A stretch of DNA of 26,426 nt from a bacterium. Its GTDB lineage: Bacteria > UBP15 > UBA6099. This document shows positions 1-7,081 of this stretch, piece by piece; within the stretch, counting starts at the first letter, position 1; each line of letters begins with the position of its first letter. The notes under the pieces were generated by a model that saw nothing but the letters and a program-made list of their open reading frames with translations, was not told the DNA's origin and did not search any database. The translations under genes and the position numbers were made by a program. The DNA is taken from positions 1-26,426 of the forward strand of contig JAKQPS010000140.1 of the NCBI GenBank assembly GCA_029564595.1, given 5' to 3'.

Positions 1-150
1 TTCAGAGCGGATGAAATGCGAGGCGCAAGGCGCATTTTTGCAGTGAATAGAACTTATTGTTCATGAACAAAAAAATGCGGCGGCAACGAAGCAGTTCGCC
101 GCTATGAAAATTGCCCCGGTTCGTCGGCTTTATCGACGAATACGGGCTCA
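1..150. repeat. Dispersed intergenic repeat, copy A (cut by window edge)
   Basis: This stretch shares long near-identical segments with 2374-2590 and 13037-13230. The left segment contains ATGAAATGCG and GCGCAAGGCGC. The right segment contains a GCGGCG...CGCCGC hairpin, then TATGAAAATTGCCCCGGTTC. It ends in a 7-bp inverted repeat, TTCGTCG/CGACGAA (121-139). Copy A lacks the inner 64-65 bp GC-rich double palindrome found in the other two copies; about 20 other bases occupy that place (45-65). The copy probably continues beyond base 1. No coding potential is evident. Confidence 0.75.
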
Positions 151-171
151 AAAAAAACAGCAAAATAAATC

Positions 172-215
172 AAAGACCAAAGAGAATATTTTTCGATGTT
201 TTCTCTTTGGTCTTT
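172..215 (-). terminator. Intrinsic terminator of the GH84 gene
   Basis: A perfect 15-bp inverted repeat (172-186 with 201-215, arm AAAGACCAAAGAGAA) encloses a 14-nt AT-rich loop. Read on the minus strand it lies about 30 nt past the GH84 stop codon and is followed by a T-rich run, so it fits a rho-independent terminator. It could work in both directions because the plus strand is also followed by Ts. The arm core AAAGAGAA recurs in the hairpin at 26183-26212. Confidence 0.7.
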
Positions 216-245
216 CTTTTCGGTTTTTTTACTTCTTGCTCTTTT

Positions 246-2105
246 TTACGGTTGGTTTTCGGGTTTCAGTTCTTCTTTCAGTTCTTTGAAGAAGGATTTG
301 AGCGCGTCGCGGGTAATCTCGCCTTTTCTGTTTTCTACGCGGGAGACGGCTGCGGCGAACTCGTCGTACTCCTCCTTGGTCAAGGAGCCTTTGAGTTTTT
401 TATCCGCCACTTCGATGGCGATAACGCCGGCCTCGCCGTAAGCGGCGGCTTTGCCCAGCCAGCTTTTCAGCTCTTCGAGGAGGAACTGGTTTTTGACCTT
501 TTTGAGGATCGGCTCCTGAATGCCGGCGATGGCCTGAAACTCCATTTTGAATTCGTCTTTGACGGGGGACAGGTCGCCCGCGTGGTAGTTGTTCCAGAAT
601 TTGCGGATCAGCGCCCTGAGGTCTTGGGAGTCGTGGTGGTTGATTAGGGTTCCCTGATTGAGGACGGCGAAAGGTTTGAACGCGCTGTAGGCGTCCAAGC
701 CGACTGTGTCTATGATGGCTTTCTTCCATGATTCCTGAGCGTCGTAGGCGTAGGGGTTCCAAGCGTAGTCTGCGATGGCGGCGAGGTTGACCCAAGAGCT
801 GTACATCCACGGCATGGCGTTGGCGGTAAGGCCGAGGATGGAAAGATGGAGGTCTGAGGCGCGGCGCTGGAACGGGCCGAGAGAGATGGGGCCTTTTATC
901 GCCATGAATGTGTCCACCACCGGCACGTTGTCGCCAAGCAGCGGTTTGCGGTTGATGTATCCGGCTACGAAATCGGCGTCCGTTTTATTCACGGACCAAC
1001 TGCATATCTCGTTGCCCGTCCATCCGTAGATGATGTCGGGATGAAGAATGTCGCCGACGGTTCCGCTGTATTCCTCTGTGACGTTTTCGTTCCAGTATTC
1101 GACGGGGACGAAGCTGAATTTTGCGTCGGGAACGCGCTTGATGATGGATTCGTAAGCGCGGTTCGTGATATCGGCCTGAGCCTCGCCGATATTTTTATAC
1201 CGGGCTTTGTCTTCTTCTTTCGACAGGGCTTTTCCGGTGTCGTCAAAGGCGAGAACAAAGCATTTGACGCCGATGTCGGCCACGGCGTGGAACTTGGCGA
1301 TGAGGTCCTGAAAGTGCTGCTCGGAGGAGTATGTGATGGAGACGCCGGGGCTTATTTCCCAGCAGAACTGAATGTTGTTAAGGATGCTCACATCATTGAA
1401 AGCCTGAAAGCGTTTCAGTTCTTTTTCGGTGTAGGGGCTGCGCCAGTCGCTGCGGTTTTTCGGGTCGTCTTTGGGGGCATAGAGGAAGATGTTCATTTTC
1501 TGGTCGCCCATCCAGTCGAGCGTGCGGAGCGTGTCCGCCGGCGCCCACGGAGCGCCGTAGTATCCTTCGAGGACGCCGCGGACTTCAAGTATGGGGTAGT
1601 CGAAGATGATAGTCTGGTCGATGCGGCGGCCGTCGTATTTGGCGATGAGTTTCTTGATGGTTTTGACGGCGTAGAACCTGCCTCTGCTGTGGTCGGAGAA
1701 AATGGAGGCGAGAGCGGAGCCGTCGCCGGATGCTTCTATCTTGAGCGCGTACGATTCGATGTTGGAGGAGAGGATGGCGCGGTCGCATTTGAGTTTTGCG
1801 CAGTCGGCGTCTGCGAAAGCGGAAGCGGGAGCGAATGAGATCGAAAGGACGCCGGGGCCGGAGGCGGTTTTTTCAAGGAAGTCTTTTCCGAAGGCGTCCT
1901 TGAGGGCGCGGTCGAGAGGCGCGTCCGCCGAGGGAGCCGCCCCGGACAGCGCAAAACTTGAAACGGGAACCGGTTTTCCGAGCATCGCGGAGATGTGCGG
2001 CTCCGGAATGATGTCGAGGAAGTTGAACCCCATGAGGTCGGCGCGGGCGGCGGAGGCCGCGAGCAAGAGCGCGCAGACGGCGAACATAGCGGCTGATTTT
2101 TTCAT
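246..2105 (-). CDS. Secreted GH84 beta-N-acetylglucosaminidase
   Basis: This 619-residue protein belongs to glycoside hydrolase family 84 (hyaluronidase/O-GlcNAcase, NagJ-like), which removes beta-linked GlcNAc by substrate-assisted catalysis. Residues 1-22 are a signal peptide ending in ASAARA. Residues 30-165 match the usual N-terminal alpha/beta domain. The barrel starts near GVLEGYYGAPW (178-187), continues through MNIFLYAPKDDP, and carries the adjacent catalytic aspartates D288-D289 in LAFDDTG. The C-terminal 150 residues look helical. It is likely periplasmic or exported and would act on amino-sugar glycans such as glycoprotein, mucin or peptidoglycan-derived chains; the true substrate cannot be read from sequence. 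The start is supported by AAAGGAG a few bases upstream and by promoter 2159-2187. It stands alone between repeats and its own terminator. Family assignment is firm. Confidence 0.93.
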   Translation of the reverse strand: MKKSAAMFAVCALLLAASAARADLMGFNFLDIIPEPHISAMLGKPVPVSSFALSGAAPSADAPLDRALKDAFGKDFLEKTASGPGVLSISFAPASAFADADCAKLKCDRAILSSNIESYALKIEASGDGSALASIFSDHSRGRFYAVKTIKKLIAKYDGRRIDQTIIFDYPILEVRGVLEGYYGAPWAPADTLRTLDWMGDQKMNIFLYAPKDDPKNRSDWRSPYTEKELKRFQAFNDVSILNNIQFCWEISPGVSITYSSEQHFQDLIAKFHAVADIGVKCFVLAFDDTGKALSKEEDKARYKNIGEAQADITNRAYESIIKRVPDAKFSFVPVEYWNENVTEEYSGTVGDILHPDIIYGWTGNEICSWSVNKTDADFVAGYINRKPLLGDNVPVVDTFMAIKGPISLGPFQRRASDLHLSILGLTANAMPWMYSSWVNLAAIADYAWNPYAYDAQESWKKAIIDTVGLDAYSAFKPFAVLNQGTLINHHDSQDLRALIRKFWNNYHAGDLSPVKDEFKMEFQAIAGIQEPILKKVKNQFLLEELKSWLGKAAAYGEAGVIAIEVADKKLKGSLTKEEYDEFAAAVSRVENRKGEITRDALKSFFKELKEELKPENQP

Positions 2106-2158
2106 GATGTCTCCTTTGCGGGCGGCGGTTTCTGTTACGGGCGCCGCGCCACGCGAAC

Positions 2159-2187
2159 ATTCTACTCAAAAAACGCTTAAAGGTGAA
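2159..2187 (-). promoter_or_regulatory. Sigma-70-like promoter for GH84 gene
   Basis: On the minus strand TTCACC (2187-2182) is separated by 17 bp from TAGAAT (2164-2159). Transcription would start about 45-50 nt before the GH84 start codon, leaving a leader that carries the AAAGGAG ribosome-binding site. The -35 is weak and the -10 is good. Confidence 0.5.
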
Positions 2188-2238
2188 GATTATGCGAATG
2201 CTTAATACTAATGCTTGAAAGATTTCATTCGCAAATTT

Positions 2239-2333
2239 GCGGGGCAACCGTTTTTTGCAAAAACCGGTTTCCCCGCGCCCCTTCCGAAAAAACTCTTGGC
2301 CGCCGTTTTTGCGAAACTTCGTTCTTCGCAAAA
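2239..2333. repeat. Two hairpins in the GH84 upstream intergenic region
   Basis: The first hairpin spans 2239-2276: GCGGGG pairs with CCCCGC, and an inner AACCG/CGGTT plus T5/A5 stem extends it. The second spans 2307-2333: a perfect 9-bp stem TTTTGCGAA/TTCGCAAAA with a 9-nt loop. They lie upstream of the GH84 promoter and beside repeat copy B. No gene is visible in 2106-2607; the stretch holds these hairpins, the promoter and the repeat. Confidence 0.5.
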
Positions 2334-2373
2334 TCGGCTCTTTTTCACTGGCAAAAGAAAATCAAATCCTGCG

Positions 2374-2590
2374 TTAGGATTCGGATGAAACGCGGACCGC
2401 AAAGCGCGTTTTTGCTGTAGGGGCGGGGTTTCCCCGCCCCTAATTGTCTCCGGTATAGGGCGCGGAAACCGCGCCCCTACTGAACAAGAAAAAGAAAGGC
2501 GCTCAATAACTCGTTTGTGCGCGAGAAGCAGTTAGCCGCTATGAAAACCGACTTGGTTCGCTGGCTCTATCGGCGAATCCGTCCGTGTTA
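2374..2590. repeat. Dispersed intergenic repeat, copy B
   Basis: This is the second copy of the family seen at 1-150 and 13037-13230. It has the left segment (GGATTCGGATGAAACGCGG and the following GCGCGTTTTTGCT) and a diverged right segment (GCAGTTAGCCGCTATGAAAA, then a TTCGC...GCGAA inverted repeat). Between them sits the inner 64-bp double palindrome, 2417-2480. It lies just past the 3' end of btuC on the minus strand, so it could influence transcript ends. Confidence 0.75.
2417..2480. repeat. Nested GC-rich double-palindrome element (copy B)
   Basis: The element has imperfect terminal inverted repeats, GTAGGGGCG and CGCCCCTAC. Inside are two palindromes, GGGGCGGGG/CCCCGCCCC and GGGCGCGG/CCGCGCCC. 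The same unit occurs at 13100-13164 at the same point of the outer repeat, and copy A lacks it. This suggests a small mobile or folding unit inserted in, or lost from, the outer repeat. Confidence 0.65.
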
Positions 2591-2607
2591 TTGCTGATGC
2601 GCAAAAA

Positions 2608-3615
2608 TCAGTTCGGATGGCGGAAGAGGAGCCAGATGAAAAAAGGGCCGCCGAGCATGGCGGTGATGACGCCGATGGGAATCTCGAAAGGGGATATGGC
2701 GGTGCGGGCGAAGGTGTCGCACAGGACAAGGAAGATGCCGCCGCCGAGGATGCAGGCGGGAGCGAGGTCGAAGTGGTCGGGGCCGACGATGAGGCGCATT
2801 ATGTGGGGAATCATCAAGCCGACGAAACCGATCGGGCCGCAGATGGCGACCACCCCGCCGGTGGCCAGCGAGACGGCGAAGAATATGGCTGCGCGCGAGC
2901 GGTCCACATCCACGCCCCGGCCCCGCGCTATCTCGTCTCCGGCGGTGAGCAGGTTCATCTCGCTGCGGCGCAGGAATATCGCCGCGCCGCCCGCCGCGGA
3001 CAGGACGGCTGCCTGCGCCACCTGTTTATAGCCGACGATCGACAGGCTCCCCATCATCCAGCGGACCATCGAGAATGAATGCGCGTAGTCGGCGAAGAAC
3101 TGGATGAACATGATGAGGGCGGAGAAGAAGAAGCTGACGGCGACGCCGGTGAGAAGCATGGTGGCCATCGTGAAGCCTTTTCTTGCGCGGGCGATGCCGT
3201 AAACGAGGAAGATGGATGCGAGGGCGCCGCCGAAGGCGAATATCTGTGTGACTGAAACGCCGGGGATGGAGAACGCGAGTCCGAGCTTGATGGCTAGCAC
3301 AGCTCCGAATGCCGCGCCGCCGGACACTCCGAGCGTGAACGGGGAAGCCAGCGGGTTGCGGAACACCGCCTGAAAGGACAGTCCGCAGAGGGCGAGCGTG
3401 GCCCCGGCGATGAACGCGAGGATGACGCGCGGCGCGCGCACCTGCCAGAATATCCGCTCCGCAGCGGTGGGCGGCTCGGCGTCGAATATGCCCGCTATGT
3501 CGGAAAATGAGACGTTCGAGCTGCCGACTAGGGGCGCGGCGACCGCGACGACTGCGGCTAGCAGTATCAAAGATGCGAACGCCCGCGTAGCGGGCTTGCG
3601 CGTCCGGGCGGTCAT
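2608..3615 (-). CDS. btuC: Cobalamin ABC importer permease (BtuC/FecCD family)
   Basis: This 335-residue hydrophobic protein is the membrane-spanning subunit of a class II ABC importer. Family hallmarks are the N-terminal helix, the region WQVRAPRVILAFIAGATLALCGLSFQAVFRNPLASPFTLGVSGGAAFGA (roughly residues 57-105), typical of BtuC/FhuB/FecD, and GGVVAICGPIGFVGLMIPHIMR near residues 270-290. Length is normal for the family, with about ten predicted helices. Its start overlaps the btuD stop by 4 bp (ATGA), so the two are translationally coupled. It is the last gene of the riboswitch-controlled locus, which points to vitamin B12 rather than siderophore transport. From sequence alone it could also serve haem or siderophores. 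Confidence 0.9.
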   Translation of the reverse strand: MTARTRKPATRAFASLILLAAVVAVAAPLVGSSNVSFSDIAGIFDAEPPTAAERIFWQVRAPRVILAFIAGATLALCGLSFQAVFRNPLASPFTLGVSGGAAFGAVLAIKLGLAFSIPGVSVTQIFAFGGALASIFLVYGIARARKGFTMATMLLTGVAVSFFFSALIMFIQFFADYAHSFSMVRWMMGSLSIVGYKQVAQAAVLSAAGGAAIFLRRSEMNLLTAGDEIARGRGVDVDRSRAAIFFAVSLATGGVVAICGPIGFVGLMIPHIMRLIVGPDHFDLAPACILGGGIFLVLCDTFARTAISPFEIPIGVITAMLGGPFFIWLLFRHPN

Positions 3616-4412
3616 AGGCTCCTCCGGGGAAAAGCGAACACGCCGTCCTCGCCGTCGCCGCGCGCGTAGTCGAACTCGGTGTCGAAAAGCTCTTCGAGGC
3701 GGGGTTTCCGCATGAGGCCGTCCGGAGGGCCGTCGTAAACAGCCGCGCCTTTCTTCATAGCCACTATCCTGTCGCTGAACCGCGCGGCGAAATTAATGTC
3801 GTGTGTGACGGCAACGACTGAGGTTCCGCGCTCCCGGTGCAGGGATTGGAGTATGCGCTGGATGTCGCGCTGATGTTTGGGGTCGAGGTAGGTTGTCGGT
3901 TCGTCGAGGAGCAGGACGCTAGGCTCCTGAGCGAGCGCGGCGGCGATAAAAATCTTCTGGCGTTCTCCGCCGCTCATCATGTCCACGCGGCGGTCGGCGA
4001 AATCCGCCATGCCGACGTCGTTCAGGATTTCAAGCGCGCGCGCGGCCTCCCTGTCGTCCGGCCGCACGAGCGGGTTCATCCTCGGATATCTGCCCATCAG
4101 GACGAACTGGAGAGCGGTGAAAGGCAGATAGACCGGGCTGCTCTGGGGCACATAGCCGACGCCCGCGGCGATCTCCCTCTGGCGCAGCGTCGTGACGCAT
4201 TTGCCGTAAAGCAACACCGCGCCCTTCGGCGGCATGATGACTCTCACCAGATGCCGCAGCAGAGTGGATTTCCCGGCTCCGTTGGGGCCGACCACGGCGA
4301 TGAACTCGCCGGGCTTCGCGTCCATGCTCACTGAGTCGAGGACGCGTTTATCCCCGATCTCATAGCTGAGGGAGCGGACTGAATATATGGGGCAGTTATC
4401 AGCGGGCATCAT
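3612..4412 (-). CDS. btuD: Cobalamin ABC importer ATPase (BtuD-like)
   Basis: This is the nucleotide-binding subunit that powers import through BtuC. Visible motifs are Walker A GPNGAGKST, the Q-loop region YVPQSS, the ABC signature MSGGERQ, Walker B VLLLDEP with D-loop TYLD, and the switch histidine in AVTHD. I place the start at the tandem ATG-ATG (4412/4409) before PADNCPIYSVRSL. A longer frame back to 4490 adds only sequence that overlaps btuF and resembles no domain. A purine-rich AGGCGGGCGG precedes this start, which overlaps the end of btuF by 14 bp. The protein is 266 residues, normal for the family. Translational coupling runs btuF-btuD-btuC. Confidence 0.9.
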   Translation of the reverse strand: MMPADNCPIYSVRSLSYEIGDKRVLDSVSMDAKPGEFIAVVGPNGAGKSTLLRHLVRVIMPPKGAVLLYGKCVTTLRQREIAAGVGYVPQSSPVYLPFTALQFVLMGRYPRMNPLVRPDDREAARALEILNDVGMADFADRRVDMMSGGERQKIFIAAALAQEPSVLLLDEPTTYLDPKHQRDIQRILQSLHRERGTSVVAVTHDINFAARFSDRIVAMKKGAAVYDGPPDGLMRKPRLEELFDTEFDYARGDGEDGVFAFPRRSL

Positions 4413-5319
4413 CGACCGCCCGCCTGAATTTGTCCAACAGCAGAACCAGCCTAGGCCCGGGCCGCGCCACGTAATCTTCCGTCCAGACAAGGATGCGGTT
4501 GTTTTTCACCGCGTCGACGTCTCCCAGCGCCTTCCAGTCGGAAACGATGCGCCGGATGTCCGCCTCTGATAGATTTTCTCCGAGCCGCGTCTCGATTATC
4601 AAGGCCGGGTTGCGGGAGATTATTTCTTCGAGCGAGGGCTGCGGGTAGTAGATGGAAGAATCGTCGAAGATATTCTTGCCGCCGGAAGCGTCGAGGAGTT
4701 CGGTGAAGTAGGAGCCTTTGCCGGCGACGTACAGGCCTTGAAGGGAGCCGGGCGCGCGGTCTACCACCACCATCACCGACACCGGTTTTTTTGAGGCGGA
4801 GGCGGCGCGGGCGTCTTCGAGGGCGGATGTCATTTCGTCCGCCAGAGCTGCGGCCTCTTTCGTTTTTCCGACCGCAGCGCCTATCGATATCACCGAGGCG
4901 ACCACATCGTTGAACGTGTCGTTCGGCGTGACGAGAGTTCGGTATCCCATCCTGTCCAATTCTTTTGCGATGTCGGACGTGGCGGGCGTGAGAATGACAA
5001 GGTCGGGGTTGAGGCTGATCAGCGCCTCGAAGTTAAGGTCGTATAGGCCGCCGACGCGGGGTTTGGCCGCCGCTTCCGGGGGATAGTTGCAGTAGTTTGT
5101 GACTCCGGCGATCTCTGAATCGAGTCCGAGCGCGAACATGATTTCGGTGGCTCCGGGGGAAAGGGAAACGATGCGGGAGGGGAGGTTGGCGTCGCGGGCT
5201 GCGGGGTCCGGCTTGGGCGCGCGAGAGCATGAAGCGGAGAGCGCGGCGAGCGCGCACAACGCGAGCAGCGCCGCCAAAGCCCGGCCGGGTTTAACTATGT
5301 GCGAAGCCCGTTTGCGCAT
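4399..5319 (-). CDS. btuF: Cobalamin-binding lipoprotein (BtuF/FepB family)
   Basis: This 306-residue substrate-binding protein of a class II ABC importer has a lipoprotein signal ending in LSASC near residue 30, so it should be tethered in the periplasm. The mature part shows the two-lobed PBP fold: lobe 1 opens with RIVSLSPGATEIMFALGLDSEIAGVTNYCNYP, the classic BtuF/FecB opening, and lobe 2 includes GKGSYFTELLDASGGKNIF and PSLEEIISRNPALII. Together with the downstream ATPase and permease it completes the inner-membrane importer. A 12-bp-stem hairpin separates it from the propeller lipoprotein gene upstream. A TATAAT lies only 6 nt before its ATG with no clear ribosome-binding site, so part of its expression may come from an internal, leaderless promoter. 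Confidence 0.9.
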   Translation of the reverse strand: MRKRASHIVKPGRALAALLALCALAALSASCSRAPKPDPAARDANLPSRIVSLSPGATEIMFALGLDSEIAGVTNYCNYPPEAAAKPRVGGLYDLNFEALISLNPDLVILTPATSDIAKELDRMGYRTLVTPNDTFNDVVASVISIGAAVGKTKEAAALADEMTSALEDARAASASKKPVSVMVVVDRAPGSLQGLYVAGKGSYFTELLDASGGKNIFDDSSIYYPQPSLEEIISRNPALIIETRLGENLSEADIRRIVSDWKALGDVDAVKNNRILVWTEDYVARPGPRLVLLLDKFRRAVDDAR

Positions 5320-5325
5320 CTAGAA

Positions 5326-5331
5326 ATTATA
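5326..5331 (-). promoter_or_regulatory. Possible internal -10 box for leaderless btuF mRNA
   Basis: TATAAT on the minus strand ends exactly 6 nt before the btuF ATG, the spacing expected when transcription starts at the A of the start codon. No recognisable -35 box is present; that position falls inside the adjacent hairpin. No Shine-Dalgarno sequence precedes btuF. The call is tentative. Confidence 0.35.
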
Positions 5332-5360
5332 CACCCCGCGCCCCGGAGGGCGCGGGGTGT
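5331..5360 (-). terminator. Perfect hairpin between lipoprotein and btuF genes
   Basis: A perfect 12-bp stem (5331-5342 with 5349-5360, arm ACACCCCGCGCC) closes a 6-nt loop. It lies just after the propeller lipoprotein stop codon. On the minus strand it is followed by TATAATTTCT rather than a clean T run, so it may be a partial terminator or an mRNA stabiliser. Either would lower importer expression relative to the receptor and lipoprotein. Confidence 0.55.
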
Positions 5361-5374
5361 TTTCAAAATTCAGG

Positions 5375-7063
5375 TTATTCATCCGACTGCATTGTTGTGA
5401 AAGCGACCGCGTATGGCGGCAGGCCCACGCTCACCGGGCCTTGCGCCACCGTGTTCGTCAGAGTGTCGATGAACACGATGCCGGGCGTCTCGTAGCTCAT
5501 GTCCGGCACGAGCAGGTATCCGAAGGGATCGACGGCGATGCCGCCGACGGTGTAGCCGCCGGGGGTGTAAACGCTCGCGCTCACCGCGCCGGTGGACGGG
5601 TTGAACGGGATGATGTGGTTGACGAACGACGAGTCGGAGACGGCGACGTAGGCTTTGGAGGATGACACGACGGCCAAGCTGCCGGGAGCGCCGCCGAGGC
5701 CGGTTTTGTCCGCGACGGACGCCGCCGCGTATGTGTCCGGGTTGACGGAGTCGACGCCGCCGGGAGTTTCCGGATTGTAATAGTCGCCTGAGCTGCTGAC
5801 GTAGATTCTGTTCGTCGCCGCGTTGTAGACGGCGTACTGCGGGTTCCAGCCGGAAACCTCGACGCCCTGAACGCCGGGGACGGCAGCGTCGGCGTCTATG
5901 AGCAAGTCGGTCGCCGTGTCGATGACGGCGAGTATGCCGGGGGCCGCCGGAGCCCAGTCAACCAGATTCTGGAGCAGCACGAAGACTTTCGTCCCGACTT
6001 TGACCATCTGAGCCATCTCGGGAACGCCGTCTGACAGCGCGAACCCTGAGAGGTCGACTGATCCGAGTTCAGCGCCGGTCGCCGGGTTGACGATAAGCAA
6101 CGATGCCGAGCCGAGCCGGGAGACGTACGCTTTTGTCGCCGATATCACTGCGATGTCCTGCGGGTTCGAGCCGTTTCCGGTCGAGAACTGCGTCACGAGC
6201 GAAAGCCCGTCCGCGGGGTCCAGAACTGTTATGTTGTCCTGACCGTATCTGTTTATGACGAAGACGTAGCCGCCGTCGGCTTTGACAGTGGCGTCGCTGT
6301 GAATGGAGAGGACGTTGTTCGTGACCGCCGGGGCGGTTGACATGTCTCCGTTCAGGGTTATGTATGAGAGCGCGCCGGAGGTCCAGTCTGTGGTGGCGAT
6401 AACGGCGATGGCGACGGAAGACGAGGAACTGTCGGGAAGCGCGGCCGCGAGCGCGGCTTGAACGGCTGCGTCGCGGGCGGCGGCGGCCGCCGCGTCGGCA
6501 ATCGCGTCGGATATCGTCGCGCCGGCGAAGTTCTCGCCTTCAAGGGCCGTTTCGACGCCGGTCTCCACGGCTGTTATCTCTGCGCGGGTCAGGTCGGAGA
6601 ACGAGCGGCCTGAGTCCGACATCCGCTGCTCGATTACCTGAATGACAGCCTCGGACACGGGAGATATCCCGACGCCGGAAGTCGCGGTGGCCAAAGCCCT
6701 CATCTCGACGGAGCCGAACTCGACGGAAAGAAGGACGAGAGTGGAGGCGACTTTCACGCCGGAGGGGAGCGAGATTGAGAAATTGCCGGCGGCGGAGGAC
6801 TGGGCGGTGGTCAGCAGCGTGAGAGCGCCGGACGAGCCGACGGAGTACGCGTTGACCGTCACGGCTGAGGAAACATTCTGGAGGGCGGACGCGGTTCTGT
6901 CTGCAGAGCGGGCGGAGACAGCGCCGCCGGGCGTCTGCACGGAGCCGGAGATAGTGTCGCCGGGGGCGCTTCCCCCGCCTCCGCCGCAACCGGCTGCCGC
7001 CATCGCAACGGCGACGGCAAGCGCCGCTAGATACAATTTAATGCCTTTCTTCGCTTTGTTCAT
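5375..7063 (-). CDS. Beta-propeller lipoprotein, BtuG-like cobalamin-binding candidate
   Basis: This 562-residue lipoprotein has a signal peptide with lipobox AAAGC near residue 26, followed by a glycine/serine tether. Residues about 35-120 look like a beta-sandwich (ISGSVQTPGG opening, SAAGNFSISLPSGVKVASTLVLLSVEF). Residues 130-220 are alanine-rich and helical. Residues from about 235 to the end form YVTN/YncE-type propeller repeats: VFVINRYGQDNITVLDPADG, AYVSRLGSASLLIVNPATG, IYVSSSGDYYNPETPGG, GYLLVPDMSY. It starts 18 nt after the receptor stop with a GGGAG site, so it is co-transcribed with the receptor under the cobalamin riboswitch. In Bacteroides, BtuG is a surface beta-propeller lipoprotein that binds cobalamin and caps BtuB; position and fold here suggest the same role. 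Family membership is seen; cobalamin binding is inferred. Confidence 0.75.
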   Translation of the reverse strand: MNKAKKGIKLYLAALAVAVAMAAAGCGGGGGSAPGDTISGSVQTPGGAVSARSADRTASALQNVSSAVTVNAYSVGSSGALTLLTTAQSSAAGNFSISLPSGVKVASTLVLLSVEFGSVEMRALATATSGVGISPVSEAVIQVIEQRMSDSGRSFSDLTRAEITAVETGVETALEGENFAGATISDAIADAAAAAARDAAVQAALAAALPDSSSSSVAIAVIATTDWTSGALSYITLNGDMSTAPAVTNNVLSIHSDATVKADGGYVFVINRYGQDNITVLDPADGLSLVTQFSTGNGSNPQDIAVISATKAYVSRLGSASLLIVNPATGAELGSVDLSGFALSDGVPEMAQMVKVGTKVFVLLQNLVDWAPAAPGILAVIDTATDLLIDADAAVPGVQGVEVSGWNPQYAVYNAATNRIYVSSSGDYYNPETPGGVDSVNPDTYAAASVADKTGLGGAPGSLAVVSSSKAYVAVSDSSFVNHIIPFNPSTGAVSASVYTPGGYTVGGIAVDPFGYLLVPDMSYETPGIVFIDTLTNTVAQGPVSVGLPPYAVAFTTMQSDE

Positions 7064-7081
7064 CGCTATTCTCCCTTTGGG

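Noticed and set aside
1-150. CRISPR array among the repeated sequences
   Set aside because: The repeats are only three, kilobases apart, and not regularly spaced with unique spacers. No cas genes are seen.
1041-1838. Plus-strand frame of 265 codons opposite the GH84 gene
   Set aside because: Antisense shadow of a well-supported coding sequence; the product is low-complexity Val/Phe/Gly-rich.
4413-4490. N-terminal extension of btuD
   Set aside because: It only re-reads the end of btuF in another frame. The tandem ATG at 4412/4409 gives the normal ATPase length.
5331-5360. Second cobalamin riboswitch in front of btuF
   Set aside because: Only a simple hairpin is present; no B12 box or conserved core is found near it.
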